From NCBI GenBank assembly GCA_034434635.1, contig DAOTYX010000007.1, positions 1 through 35,810 of the forward strand: 35,810 nt of DNA, given 5' to 3'. Source of the stretch: DAOTYX01 sp034434635. Its GTDB lineage: Bacteria; Chloroflexota; Anaerolineae; B4-G1; DUEL01. Positions within the stretch are counted from its first letter, which is position 1. Each line of letters begins with the position of its first letter. The notes beneath the pieces were generated by a model. That model saw nothing but the letters and a program-made list of their open reading frames with translations, searched no databases and was not told where the DNA came from. Below are positions 7,935 through 15,821 of this stretch, piece after piece. Position numbers and translations under genes: made by a program.

Positions 7935-7993
7935 CCGCCCTACTCCTCTGCGTGGCCGGGTTGCTGGCCTCCGCCGCCCCAGCGACGGCGATT

Positions 7994-10900
7994 CTAATCC
8001 GCCAGCGGCAGCCACACTGTGAAGGTTGTCCCCTCGCCCACCTTGCTCTGTACCGTCACGCGGCCGCCGTGCAACTCCACCACCTCTTTGACGATCGCCA
8101 ACCCCAGCCCTGTGCCCGGTATCTGCATCTCCCGCACCCGCTCGCCACGGAAGAACCGCTCGAAAATGTGAGGCAACTCCTTCTCCGGAATGCCGATCCC
8201 GGTATCGGCGACGCTGAGCGTGGCCCAGTGGCGACCGTCCGCCTCGGCCCGGCCGGTAGAGATCACCACACGACCGCCGCTCATCGTACAACGGATGCTG
8301 TTCGTCAAGAGGTTGTCCACCACCTGCCGCATCTGGTCGGGGTCCATCGTCACCAGCGCCTCCGGCCCGGCAGGTCGGTACTCCACCGTCAGGCCCTTCT
8401 CCGTCGCCAGCGTCCGATGGCGGTTTACTTCCTCTTCCGTCAGCCGTTCCAGGGAGACGGTCTGCAGGGAGAGCACAACCCGCCCGGCGTCAATACGAGA
8501 GACCTGCAGGATGTCGTCCACCAGCATGGCCAGGCGATCCACCTCCTCCGCCAGCGCCTGCAGGTACTCAGGCCACCGCGCTGGCCGCTGTCGGGCCAGC
8601 GCGGCGTACAGTTTAGCCGTGGCGATAGGCGTGCGCAGTTCATGGGAAATGTTGGAGATGAAACGGGATCTCATCCGTTCCAGCGCCCGCAGGTGGCTGA
8701 CGTCGTGGATGGCGACCACCGCGACCCATTCCCCCTGAGACCGAACCGCGGGGGCTGCTGCCACCTGGAGATCAAGGCCGGTCAGTTCCAGCAGGACCTC
8801 AGGCCGCTCGTCGGCATGCGCCGACACGTCACGAATGGCCTGCCTCAGCCGTTCAGCATCCTCGGGGGTGAGGGCATGTTCCAGCCAATCGTGAGCCACG
8901 CGGTTAGCCTGAAGGACGTGCCCCTCCACATCGGCCACCACCACGCCGTCAACGGTGCTGTCCAGGATCGTCTCCAGGCGGGCGTACTGATCGGCCAGTT
9001 CGGCGGTGCGCTGCTCAACCCGCGCCTCCAGTTCTTCCGCATAGTCCTGCAGCCGCTGGTACAGGCGGGCATTCTCGACCGCCGTGGCGATCTGGTCGGC
9101 GAAGGCCTTCAGCCGCCAGGCGTCCTGCAGCCCGAACTGGCCGGGGCGGGTGCCGTTGACCTGCAGGAACCCCACCGTCACTCCCTTGAGGCGGATGGGA
9201 GCGCCAACGTAGGAGCGGCGCCACTCCTCCTCTCCCAGCGGCACCCACGAAGGGTCTCCCGCAGTGTCGGCGATGAGGAAAGCCTCGCCGCTCTGCACCA
9301 TCCTGGCCAGAGCGGGGAACTCGTCGAGGGCCAGCACCCGGTCGGCGGTAGCCGTTGCCACCCCCAGCCGCTCGTAACCGCGCCGGCGCACCACCCGCAC
9401 GCCGCCGTCCTCGACCAGGGCAATGTTGAACGCGTCGCCTGGCACAACCCGCTCCACCTGCTCCAGGATGCGGTCAAGGACCTCGTCCAGTTCCAACGTG
9501 CTGCCCACCGCTGCGGCGGCCTGGGCCAGCGCCTCGGCCAGCGCCCGCTGTTCCCGCTCGGCCTGGAAGAGACGGCTGTTCTCGAGCGCCACAGCCAGCG
9601 CGTCAGCCACCTGCCGCAGCACCTCAAGGTGCCCTTCCCAGAAAGGCCCCGGCTGACGGCTCGCCAGGTTGAGCGCGCCGACCGGCCGGCCAACGACCTG
9701 CAGCGGCAAGTTGATGCGCGAACGAAAACCAGCCTGATAGAGTGCCTGCTCTCCCAGGAAACCCGCCTCTGCCTCCAGGTCGGGGGTGAAGTGAGGGCGG
9801 CCTGCCAATACATCCTCCGCGGCGGCAGTGGCCGAGAGAGGCAACACCGCGCCCTCCTCCAGGGTCAGCGCGGAGGGGGAGAGAGTCAATACCCTGAAAC
9901 GTTCGTCGCTCTCAGTGGGGACCACCAGGCTGACCCGCTCGCAGCCGGTGAGGTCCTGCAACCCCTCGGCCAGCACGGGAAAGGCCTGGCGGACGTCCAG
10001 CGTGTTGAGCGCCTGGGCGATGCGGCTCAATGTCGCCTGCTGCCGGGCGCGCCGGCGGGCCTCTTCGTACAGCCGGGCATTGACAATGGCCAGGCCGATC
10101 TGGTGTGCCGCCGGACCCAGAAGGCCGATTTCCTCCTCGCCGTAGGCGTCGGGCCGATAACTCTGCAACTCCACCAGACCGATCACCCGTCCCTCAACGA
10201 CCATAGGCATATACAGGGCCGACTGAGAGACCTGCCCATCCGGGCCGCTGATCACCACCGCCTCTTTCGCGGCGGCGGTGGCCGCGGCCAGATTCCGCGT
10301 CACCTCCGGTTCCCCTGTGGCGATGGCCCGCGCCCGGCCCCTGGCCGGCTCCAGCGGTATCTGTAGCGGGGGCAGTCGCCCCACGTCAATGGGTTCTCCA
10401 TCGCTCAGCATATACTCGGCGCGCAGGGTGCGGGTATCCGCGTCGTAGAGGGAGATGCCGAAAGCGGAGGCACAATCCACCATCTGGGATAGATATTCGT
10501 AGGCCACCCGGTAGATGCGCGGCAGTTCCAACGTCTCGGCCAGCGCCCGTCCCAACTGACTGAGCAACACAAGTTGCTGCTGACGCCGCTGGAGGGCCTG
10601 CTCCGCCCGTATCCTGTCAGTTACGTCCACGTAAGCCGCGCGGATAGCAGGGCGCCCCTGGTAATGGATGACGCTTGCGCTGATCTCGACCCAACGGATC
10701 TCGCCATCCCTCCGCACGAAACGGAAGGGATAGCGAGTCGCGACCGGCCTGCCGGCCAGGCGGTCCTGCAGGCGAGCCAGCACCCACTCCCGGTCCTCCG
10801 GATGGACGAGATCAGCCAGTTGCTGAGGCGAAAGGGCCAGAAGTTCGTCAACGGCGTAGCCGCTGATACTGGCCATGGCCGCGTTGGCAAAAACCACCCG

Positions 10901-11038
10901 GCCATCCTGCAGGATGACGAGACCCTCTACGGAATGCTCCACCAGCGCCCTGTAGGTCTCGGCTGCGACCGCCTGTCTGGAGACAGCAAATACCGATTCA
11001 GGCAAGCCTTTCTTCGCCATCTTCACCCGAAAGCCCAT
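7994..11038 (-). CDS. Soluble PAS/GAF sensor histidine kinase
   Basis: A 1014-residue two-component sensor kinase. Order of domains: PAS (about 25-140, ending in a DVTDRIRAEQAL coil), GAF (about 155-310), GAF (about 325-480), GAF (about 495-665), a linker coil (EELEARVEQRTAEL), a second PAS (about 690-780), HisKA with FISNISHELRTP (His799), and HATPase with an N-box DNLLTNS and G-boxes ADTGIGIP and GTGLGLAIV. There is no transmembrane segment, so it senses inside the cell, perhaps small ligands or redox through the GAF domains. ATG 11038 is preceded by GAGAGG. It is divergent from the OmpR-type regulator at 11220, its likely partner, although that receiver is degenerate. Confidence 0.92.
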   Translation of the reverse strand: MGFRVKMAKKGLPESVFAVSRQAVAAETYRALVEHSVEGLVILQDGRVVFANAAMASISGYAVDELLALSPQQLADLVHPEDREWVLARLQDRLAGRPVATRYPFRFVRRDGEIRWVEISASVIHYQGRPAIRAAYVDVTDRIRAEQALQRRQQQLVLLSQLGRALAETLELPRIYRVAYEYLSQMVDCASAFGISLYDADTRTLRAEYMLSDGEPIDVGRLPPLQIPLEPARGRARAIATGEPEVTRNLAAATAAAKEAVVISGPDGQVSQSALYMPMVVEGRVIGLVELQSYRPDAYGEEEIGLLGPAAHQIGLAIVNARLYEEARRRARQQATLSRIAQALNTLDVRQAFPVLAEGLQDLTGCERVSLVVPTESDERFRVLTLSPSALTLEEGAVLPLSATAAAEDVLAGRPHFTPDLEAEAGFLGEQALYQAGFRSRINLPLQVVGRPVGALNLASRQPGPFWEGHLEVLRQVADALAVALENSRLFQAEREQRALAEALAQAAAAVGSTLELDEVLDRILEQVERVVPGDAFNIALVEDGGVRVVRRRGYERLGVATATADRVLALDEFPALARMVQSGEAFLIADTAGDPSWVPLGEEEWRRSYVGAPIRLKGVTVGFLQVNGTRPGQFGLQDAWRLKAFADQIATAVENARLYQRLQDYAEELEARVEQRTAELADQYARLETILDSTVDGVVVADVEGHVLQANRVAHDWLEHALTPEDAERLRQAIRDVSAHADERPEVLLELTGLDLQVAAAPAVRSQGEWVAVVAIHDVSHLRALERMRSRFISNISHELRTPIATAKLYAALARQRPARWPEYLQALAEEVDRLAMLVDDILQVSRIDAGRVVLSLQTVSLERLTEEEVNRHRTLATEKGLTVEYRPAGPEALVTMDPDQMRQVVDNLLTNSIRCTMSGGRVVISTGRAEADGRHWATLSVADTGIGIPEKELPHIFERFFRGERVREMQIPGTGLGLAIVKEVVELHGGRVTVQSKVGEGTTFTVWLPLAD

Positions 11039-11124
11039 CAACCTCTCATCCGGCGACCACTCGGTTATGATCCCGAATACACACAGATTATACATCGGTC
11101 TGTCAAATCTGCATTGTTTGCGAC

Positions 11125-11152
11125 TTGCCTATCGAGCCAACCGGGTTATAAT
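11125..11152 (+). promoter_or_regulatory. Promoter for the OmpR-type regulator
   Basis: TTGCCT (11125-11130), a 16-nt spacer, and a perfect TATAAT (11147-11152) give a predicted start near 11159, about 60 nt before the regulator. On the opposite strand another TATAAT (11092 down to 11087) faces the kinase gene, but no correctly spaced -35 accompanies it. Confidence 0.6.
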
Positions 11153-11219
11153 GTTATCGTGTCGTTCTCTGAACAGGTGCAATGCTCATGACCCGCCGAG
11201 CCTGTGGAACTGGGGAATG

Positions 11220-11915
11220 ATGTCAGCACATATCCTGCTTGTCGAAGGGCCTGGGGCTGGTCGGTGCTCCTGTGCGCCGGGGCTCACGGAGAAAGGGTAC
11301 ACGGTCACCCTGGCTCACAGCCGGCGGGAGGCCCAGGCGTGTCTGCGGGAGCCGGGGATTGACCTGCTCATCCTCGATGGTCGCCACCTCCGTTTCGACG
11401 CTGCCCGGTTCTGTCAGGCATTGCGCGCGGAGAGCGAAAACCTGCCGGTGTTGCTCATCCTCAGGGAAGGGGAAAAGCCGGAGCGCAACCTGGGGGTGAA
11501 TGCCCATCTCCGCGAGCCCTTCACCCTGCGCAAACTGATCAATCGCGTCAGGCGGCTGCTCCCTGCGCCGGGCAATCGCACCGTCCGGCTGGGGAATGTC
11601 GTGCTCGACCTGGAGCGACGCACCGCGATCCACGAAGGGAGAGAACACCGGCTGACCCCCAAACAGGCGCGTCTGCTCACCGTCTTCCTGCGTCATCCTG
11701 GACAGGTGCTCACACGCACTTTCCTGATGAAGCAGGTGTGGGACACCGACTTCGTAGGCGACACACGCACTCTGGAGGTGCACATCCACTGGTTGCGCCG
11801 GGCGCTGGAAGAGGACCCCGCCCATCCGGTCTATCTGATCACGGTCCGGCGGATGGGCTACTGCCTGAACATCCCTCCCTCCCTGGTCCCCCCTCTGCCA
11901 GCCGAGAACCGCTGA
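11220..11915 (+). CDS. OmpR-family response regulator with degenerate receiver
   Basis: A 231-residue DNA-binding regulator. The C-terminal winged-helix domain (about 120-222) is intact: LTPKQARLLTVFLRHPGQVL, then LEVHIHWLRRAL and VRRMGYCL. The N-terminal receiver keeps the phospho-acceptor position Asp53 (LILDGR). It lacks other canonical residues: the acidic pair reads Glu9-Gly10, the switch Thr/Ser is Leu81 and the invariant Lys before Pro-Phe is Glu99. Residues 11-20 (PGAGRCSCAP) look unlike any receiver helix, whereas another frame over the same bases reads LVGAPVRRG. Of the two tandem ATGs, 11220 is preferred for spacing to GGGGA. It is divergent from the kinase at 11038. It may be phosphorylation-independent. 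Confidence 0.88.
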   Translation: MSAHILLVEGPGAGRCSCAPGLTEKGYTVTLAHSRREAQACLREPGIDLLILDGRHLRFDAARFCQALRAESENLPVLLILREGEKPERNLGVNAHLREPFTLRKLINRVRRLLPAPGNRTVRLGNVVLDLERRTAIHEGREHRLTPKQARLLTVFLRHPGQVLTRTFLMKQVWDTDFVGDTRTLEVHIHWLRRALEEDPAHPVYLITVRRMGYCLNIPPSLVPPLPAENR

Positions 11916-11973
11916 TCGCCCATCACGCAGCATCCACCCTCCTTCCTCCAACCTCCACCCCCAACTTCGCCGT
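11916..11973 (+). other. C-rich, G-poor segment after the regulator gene
   Basis: About 45 bases (roughly 11928-11970) are mostly C with T and A and almost no G, as in CCACCCTCCTTCCTCCAACC. No intrinsic terminator hairpin lies between the regulator stop (11915) and the rpsB promoter. Unstructured C-over-G RNA is what Rho loads on, so this may be a Rho-utilisation site. That function is inference from composition and position. Confidence 0.35.
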
Positions 11974-12002
11974 TTGCACCCTGCGCCACTTTGTGGTAGA
12001 AT
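11974..12002 (+). promoter_or_regulatory. Extended -10 promoter for the rpsB operon
   Basis: TAGAAT (11997-12002) is preceded by TGG, giving the extended TGnTAGAAT form. A weak -35 TTGCAC (11974-11979) lies 17 nt upstream. The predicted start near 12009 leaves a leader of about 130 nt. Short stems occur in that leader (for example CCAG/CTGG near 12073-12084), but I see no recognisable S2 autoregulatory fold. Confidence 0.6.
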
Positions 12003-12137
12003 CAGAGCGACGGGCTGAGGCCCGATCACACACGCTCTCAGACCGGACAGGGTGTGCCAGGCGTGCAGCCAGCCAGGCTCCTGGACAGGGAGAAGAGAGC
12101 GGAGGATCAAAACACTGAGACAAGGAGGTTTCCCCAT

Positions 12138-13037
12138 ATGGCTGTCATTTCCATGAAAGCGCTCCTCGAGGCTGGCGTACACTTCGGCCATCGCACCCGG
12201 CGCTGGAACCCCAAGATGAAGCCGTACATCTTCACCGAGCGCAACGGGGTGCACATCATCGACCTGCAGCAGACGCTGGCCGCGCTCAACAAGGCCTGCG
12301 CCCTGGTCCGCGACACCGTCGCCGAGGGCGGGACGGTTCTGTTCGTCGGCACCAAGCGCCAGGCGCAAGAGATCATCGTCCAGGAAGCGCAGCGCTGCCA
12401 GATGCCCTACATCAGCGACCGCTGGTTGGGCGGCACGCTGACCAACTGGCAGACCATCCGTCGGCGGGTGGAGTACCTGATCAACCTGGAGGCCCGGCGG
12501 GACCGCGGCGATTTCGAGCGGCTGACCAAGAAAGAGGCACTGGGTCTGCAGCTGGAGATCGAGAAACTGAACCGCCGGCTGGGCGGTATCAGGAACATGC
12601 AGCGGCTGCCGAATCTGCTCTTCGTGGTGGATGTGCGCCGTGAGGAGACCGCCATCAAAGAGGCGAACAAGCTGGATATCCCGGTCATCGCCATCGTGGA
12701 CACCAACTGCGACCCCGAACCGATTGACTACGTGATCCCAGCCAACGACGATGCGATTCGGGCCGTCAAGTTGATCGCCAGCCTGATCGCCGATGCCGCG
12801 CTCGAGGGCCTGGCGTTGAGGAAAGCGGTACAGCCCGAAATGGCCGAAGGTGAACTGCCCGGCGAGGAAGACGCCAAGTACCTCAGCGCTGCGACCCTGG
12901 CCCGCCTGCGCGAACTGCGCTTTGAGGAAGAAGAGGGAGTCGTCGAAGAGCCCGAACTTGAAGAAGAGGAAGAGTACGGAGAGGAGTACGAAGAAGCGTT
13001 CGAGGAAGAGTTCGAAGAGAAGGTTGACGAAGAGTGA
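12138..13037 (+). CDS. rpsB: 30S ribosomal protein S2 with acidic C-terminal extension
   Basis: A 299-residue S2 protein of the small ribosomal subunit. It opens with ISMKALLEAGVHFGHRTRRW and contains FVGTKRQAQE, RWLGGTLTNW and IVDTNCDPEPIDYVIPAND, all S2 hallmarks. The core ends near residue 235. About 60 more residues follow, the last 35 or so almost all Glu with Tyr, Val and Phe (EEEEEYGEEYEEAFEEEFEE). Bacterial S2 usually has 230-260 residues. The ATG is preceded by a full AAGGAGGT 8 nt upstream. First gene of an operon with tsf, pyrH, frr, uppS, cdsA, a CBS gene, fbp and rho. Confidence 0.98.
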   Translation: MAVISMKALLEAGVHFGHRTRRWNPKMKPYIFTERNGVHIIDLQQTLAALNKACALVRDTVAEGGTVLFVGTKRQAQEIIVQEAQRCQMPYISDRWLGGTLTNWQTIRRRVEYLINLEARRDRGDFERLTKKEALGLQLEIEKLNRRLGGIRNMQRLPNLLFVVDVRREETAIKEANKLDIPVIAIVDTNCDPEPIDYVIPANDDAIRAVKLIASLIADAALEGLALRKAVQPEMAEGELPGEEDAKYLSAATLARLRELRFEEEEGVVEEPELEEEEEYGEEYEEAFEEEFEEKVDEE

Positions 13038-13097
13038 CGCCCCTATCTCATCATCCCTTCGTGGCCATTCGTAAAGAGAACTAGCAGGAGGAAACCT

Positions 13098-13703
13098 TTG
13101 GAAATCACAGCCAACATGGTGAAGGAACTCCGAGATGCGACTGGCGCTGGCGTGTTGGATTGCCGCCAGGCGCTGGAGAGCTGCAGCGGAGATTTTGATG
13201 CCGCCGTCGCCTACCTGCGCGAGAAGGGGCTGGCCGAAGCCGCCAAACGGTCCGACCGCGCGGCCTCCGAGGGCGTGATCGAGGTCTACCTCCATCCCGG
13301 TAGCCGCATCGGCGTCATGCTGGAATTGAACTGCGAGACCGACTTCGTCGCCCGCACGCCGGAGTTCCAGGGCCTGGCCCACGACCTGGCGCTGCACATC
13401 GCCTTCGCCGCGCCACGCTACGTCCGTCGCGAGCAGGTGCCGGAGTCCGTCATCGAGGCCGAGCGGGCCATCTACCGCGCACAGGCGCTGCAGGAAGGCA
13501 AACCGGAGCGCATCCTTGACCGTATCGTTGACGGGAAACTGGAGAAGTTCTACAGCAAGGTCTGCCTGCTCGAGCAACCGTTCGTCAAGGACGAGGAGCA
13601 GACCGTCGAGGCAGTCCTGAAGGATCAGATCGCTCGCCTGGGTGAGAACATCGTCATCAGGCGGTTCGTCCGTTATCAGCTCGGCGAAAGCCTGGAAGGG
13701 TAA
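13098..13703 (+). CDS. tsf: Elongation factor Ts
   Basis: A 201-residue nucleotide-exchange factor for EF-Tu, in the short form found in several thermophilic and Gram-positive lineages (the E. coli protein is about 283). The N-terminal UBA-like domain is ITANMVKELRDATGAGVLDC and the core has the conserved CETDFVAR. The start codon is TTG: AGGAGG (13086-13091) lies 6 nt before it and no ATG or GTG fits. The gene follows rpsB by 60 nt, as in most bacteria. The 60-nt gap contains a TTCGTGGCCATTCGT motif that also occurs before plsX. Confidence 0.97.
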   Translation: MEITANMVKELRDATGAGVLDCRQALESCSGDFDAAVAYLREKGLAEAAKRSDRAASEGVIEVYLHPGSRIGVMLELNCETDFVARTPEFQGLAHDLALHIAFAAPRYVRREQVPESVIEAERAIYRAQALQEGKPERILDRIVDGKLEKFYSKVCLLEQPFVKDEEQTVEAVLKDQIARLGENIVIRRFVRYQLGESLEG

Positions 13704-13721
13704 GCGCCTCCGCGAAGGCCA

Positions 13722-14435
13722 ATGGCCGCAAAGTATCGGCGCGTCCTGCTGAAACTGGGTGGGGAGTCCCTGTGCGGCCCCCGTGGCTTCGGCATTGACC
13801 CGCGTCGGGTCGCCGAGGTGGCCGACCTCATGATCACCGTGCGCAACCTGGAGACGGATATCGCGGTGGTGTTGGGGGCCGGCAACATCTGGCGGGGCCG
13901 CGACGGGCAGGAACACGGCATGGACCGCGCCACCGCTGACCAGATGGGCATGCTGGCCACGGTGATGAACAGCCTGGCCCTGGCCGACGCGCTGACCCGC
14001 AAGGGGATAGAGACGCGCGTGCAGACCGCCATCGAGATGCGCGCCATCGCCGAACCGTACATCCGCCTGCGCGCCATCCGTCACCTGGAGAAAGGGCGCG
14101 TGGTCATCCTCGGCGCCGGCACTGGCAACCCCTTCTTCACCACCGACACCGCCGCTGCGCTGCGAGCCATGGAGATTGACGCCGATCTCCTGGTCAAAGC
14201 CACTAAAGTGGATGGGGTGTACGAAGAGGACCCCGTGCTCAATCCCAACGCCCGGCGCTTCTCGCACCTGACCTACATGGAGGCGCTCAACCTGCGGGTG
14301 GGAGTGATGGACGCCACCGCGCTCACCCTTTGCATGGACAACGACCTGCCGGTTATCGTCCTCGACCTCTGGCAGCCGGGTAGCCTGGAACGGGCCGTGC
14401 GCGGCGAGACCGTCGGCACGCTCATCTCACGCTGA
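13722..14435 (+). CDS. pyrH: UMP kinase
   Basis: A 237-residue amino-acid-kinase-fold enzyme that phosphorylates UMP to UDP with ATP. Visible motifs are LLKLGGESL at the N-terminus, GAGNIWRGR, the DRATADQMGMLATVMNSLAL helix, GTGNPFFTTDTAAALRA and the nucleotide loop KATKVDGVYEEDP. Length and order match the hexameric bacterial enzyme. GAAGG lies 3 nt before the ATG, which is 18 nt after tsf. The position between tsf and frr is the classic bacterial arrangement. Confidence 0.97.
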   Translation: MAAKYRRVLLKLGGESLCGPRGFGIDPRRVAEVADLMITVRNLETDIAVVLGAGNIWRGRDGQEHGMDRATADQMGMLATVMNSLALADALTRKGIETRVQTAIEMRAIAEPYIRLRAIRHLEKGRVVILGAGTGNPFFTTDTAAALRAMEIDADLLVKATKVDGVYEEDPVLNPNARRFSHLTYMEALNLRVGVMDATALTLCMDNDLPVIVLDLWQPGSLERAVRGETVGTLISR

Positions 14436-14462
14436 CCTTCCAAACGGTTTGAGGATAGGCCG

Positions 14463-15020
14463 ATGATCGATGACCTGCTCCGCGAGACCGAATCCCGCAT
14501 GAAACGCTCCATCCAGGCTCTGGAGGCCGACCTGCGGAGCGTGCGCACCGGACGGGCCAGCCCGGCGCTGGTGGAACGGGTGATGGTAGAATACTACGGC
14601 ACCCCCACCCCACTCAATCAGCTCGCCGTCATCAGCGCCCCCGAGCCGCAACTGCTCACCATCCGCCCCTACGACCCCCACTCGGTGGGCGAGATCGAGC
14701 GGGCGATCCTGAAATCCGACCTGGGGCTTACGCCGGCGAACGACGGCAAGATCATCCGCCTGGTCATCCCCAGTCTGACCGAAGAGCGTCGCATGGAACT
14801 GGTGCGGCTGGTCAACCGCAGGGTCGAAGAGGCAAAGGTAGCCCTGCGCAATGTCCGCCGCGAGGCGCTGGACGACCTGCGTGAGATGGAGAAAGAAAAA
14901 CTCATCTCGGAAGACGACCTGTACCGTGGTCGGGATGACCTGCAGCGGCTGATTGACCAGGCCATCGCGCAGGTAGAAGAAATCGGCCAGCGCAAAGCGC
15001 GAGAGGTGATGGAGAGCTGA
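14463..15020 (+). CDS. frr: Ribosome recycling factor
   Basis: A 185-residue factor that, with EF-G, splits post-termination ribosomes. LRSVRTGRASPALVERVMVEYYG and PLNQLAVISAPEPQ are diagnostic, as are the domain II segment LTPANDGKIIRLVIPSLTEERR and the long C-terminal helix ending IGQRKAREVMES. Full length. GAGGATAGGCCG precedes the ATG, so the site is modest. It is 27 nt after pyrH. Confidence 0.97.
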   Translation: MIDDLLRETESRMKRSIQALEADLRSVRTGRASPALVERVMVEYYGTPTPLNQLAVISAPEPQLLTIRPYDPHSVGEIERAILKSDLGLTPANDGKIIRLVIPSLTEERRMELVRLVNRRVEEAKVALRNVRREALDDLREMEKEKLISEDDLYRGRDDLQRLIDQAIAQVEEIGQRKAREVMES

Positions 15021-15058
15021 GGGCCAGGGGGCCTCACCCCTGCCTCTGAACAAGTCGT

Positions 15059-15793
15059 ATGTCCCAAGAAGCACAGCACGAGAAAGCCTACCCCCCGCTG
15101 GAACATCTGCCCCGGCATGTGGGCATCATCATGGACGGCAACGGACGGTGGGCGAAGGAGCGCGGACTGCCGCGCCTTGCCGGCCACAAGGCGGGGACGG
15201 AGAACCTGCGCCGCGTGCTGCGGGCCGCAGTGGAGTTCGGCATCCCCATCCTGACCATATACGCCTTCTCCACCGAGAACTGGGGGCGTCCTGAACACGA
15301 GGTCAACAGCCTGATGGAGCTGATGGAGCAGATGATTGACCGCGAACTGCCCGAACTCCACCAGGAAGGTGTGCAGATCCGCCATCTGGGCCGCACCACG
15401 GGCGTGTCGGAACACATGCTGGCCAAAATCCGCCACGCTGTCGAGCTCACCCGCAACAACCAGAGGCTGATCCTGAACGTGGCCTTCAACTACGGCGGAC
15501 GGTCGGAGATCGTTGATGCGGTACGCCGAATCATCGCTGACGGTATCCCCGCCGAAGCCGTGGACGAAGCCCTGCTCAGCCGCTACCTCTACACCGCCGA
15601 CCTGCCGGACCCTGACCTGATCATCCGCACCAGCGGGGAGATGCGTGTCAGCAATTTCCTGGTCTGGCAGGGAGCGTATGCGGAGTACCATGTGACTCCC
15701 ACCTATTGGCCCGACTTCGACAAGGACGAGCTGTACCGCGCCCTGGTGACCTTCAGCCGCCGTGAGCGCCGCTTCGGCCTCGTGACCGAATGA
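15059..15793 (+). CDS. uppS: Undecaprenyl diphosphate synthase (cis-prenyltransferase)
   Basis: A 244-residue cytosolic, membrane-associated enzyme that makes the C55 lipid carrier for peptidoglycan and wall polymers. The signature IIMDGNGRWAKERGLPRLAGH (Asp26 binds Mg/diphosphate), YAFSTENWGRP, FNYGGRSEI and the C-terminal RTSGEMRVSNFLVWQ are all present. The terminal helix segment DKDEL-YRAL is normal. The ATG lies 38 nt after frr. With cdsA next it forms the usual frr-uppS-cdsA lipid-precursor order. Confidence 0.96.
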   Translation: MSQEAQHEKAYPPLEHLPRHVGIIMDGNGRWAKERGLPRLAGHKAGTENLRRVLRAAVEFGIPILTIYAFSTENWGRPEHEVNSLMELMEQMIDRELPELHQEGVQIRHLGRTTGVSEHMLAKIRHAVELTRNNQRLILNVAFNYGGRSEIVDAVRRIIADGIPAEAVDEALLSRYLYTADLPDPDLIIRTSGEMRVSNFLVWQGAYAEYHVTPTYWPDFDKDELYRALVTFSRRERRFGLVTE

Positions 15794-15821
15794 ACGACCA
15801 CATCGCCCTGCATAATCCAGC

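Noticed and set aside
7952..10366. 804-codon plus-strand open frame opposite the histidine kinase
   Set aside because: His/Arg/Gln-rich shadow translation of the kinase gene; no ribosome site and no domain.
11087..11106. TTGACA and TATAAT on the minus strand upstream of the kinase as one promoter
   Set aside because: Both boxes are perfect but only 8 nt apart; sigma-70 spacing needs 15-19. They may belong to separate weak promoters.
12004..12038. AGAGCG/CGCTCT stem enclosing CGGGC/GCCCG as an S2 autoregulatory leader
   Set aside because: The outer 5' arm lies at or before the predicted transcription start, so it would not be in the mRNA.
11223..14267. 1014-codon open frame on the minus strand opposite rpsB, tsf and pyrH
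   Set aside because: It lies antisense to three certain genes; long stop-free antisense frames are expected at this GC content and the translation has no known domain.
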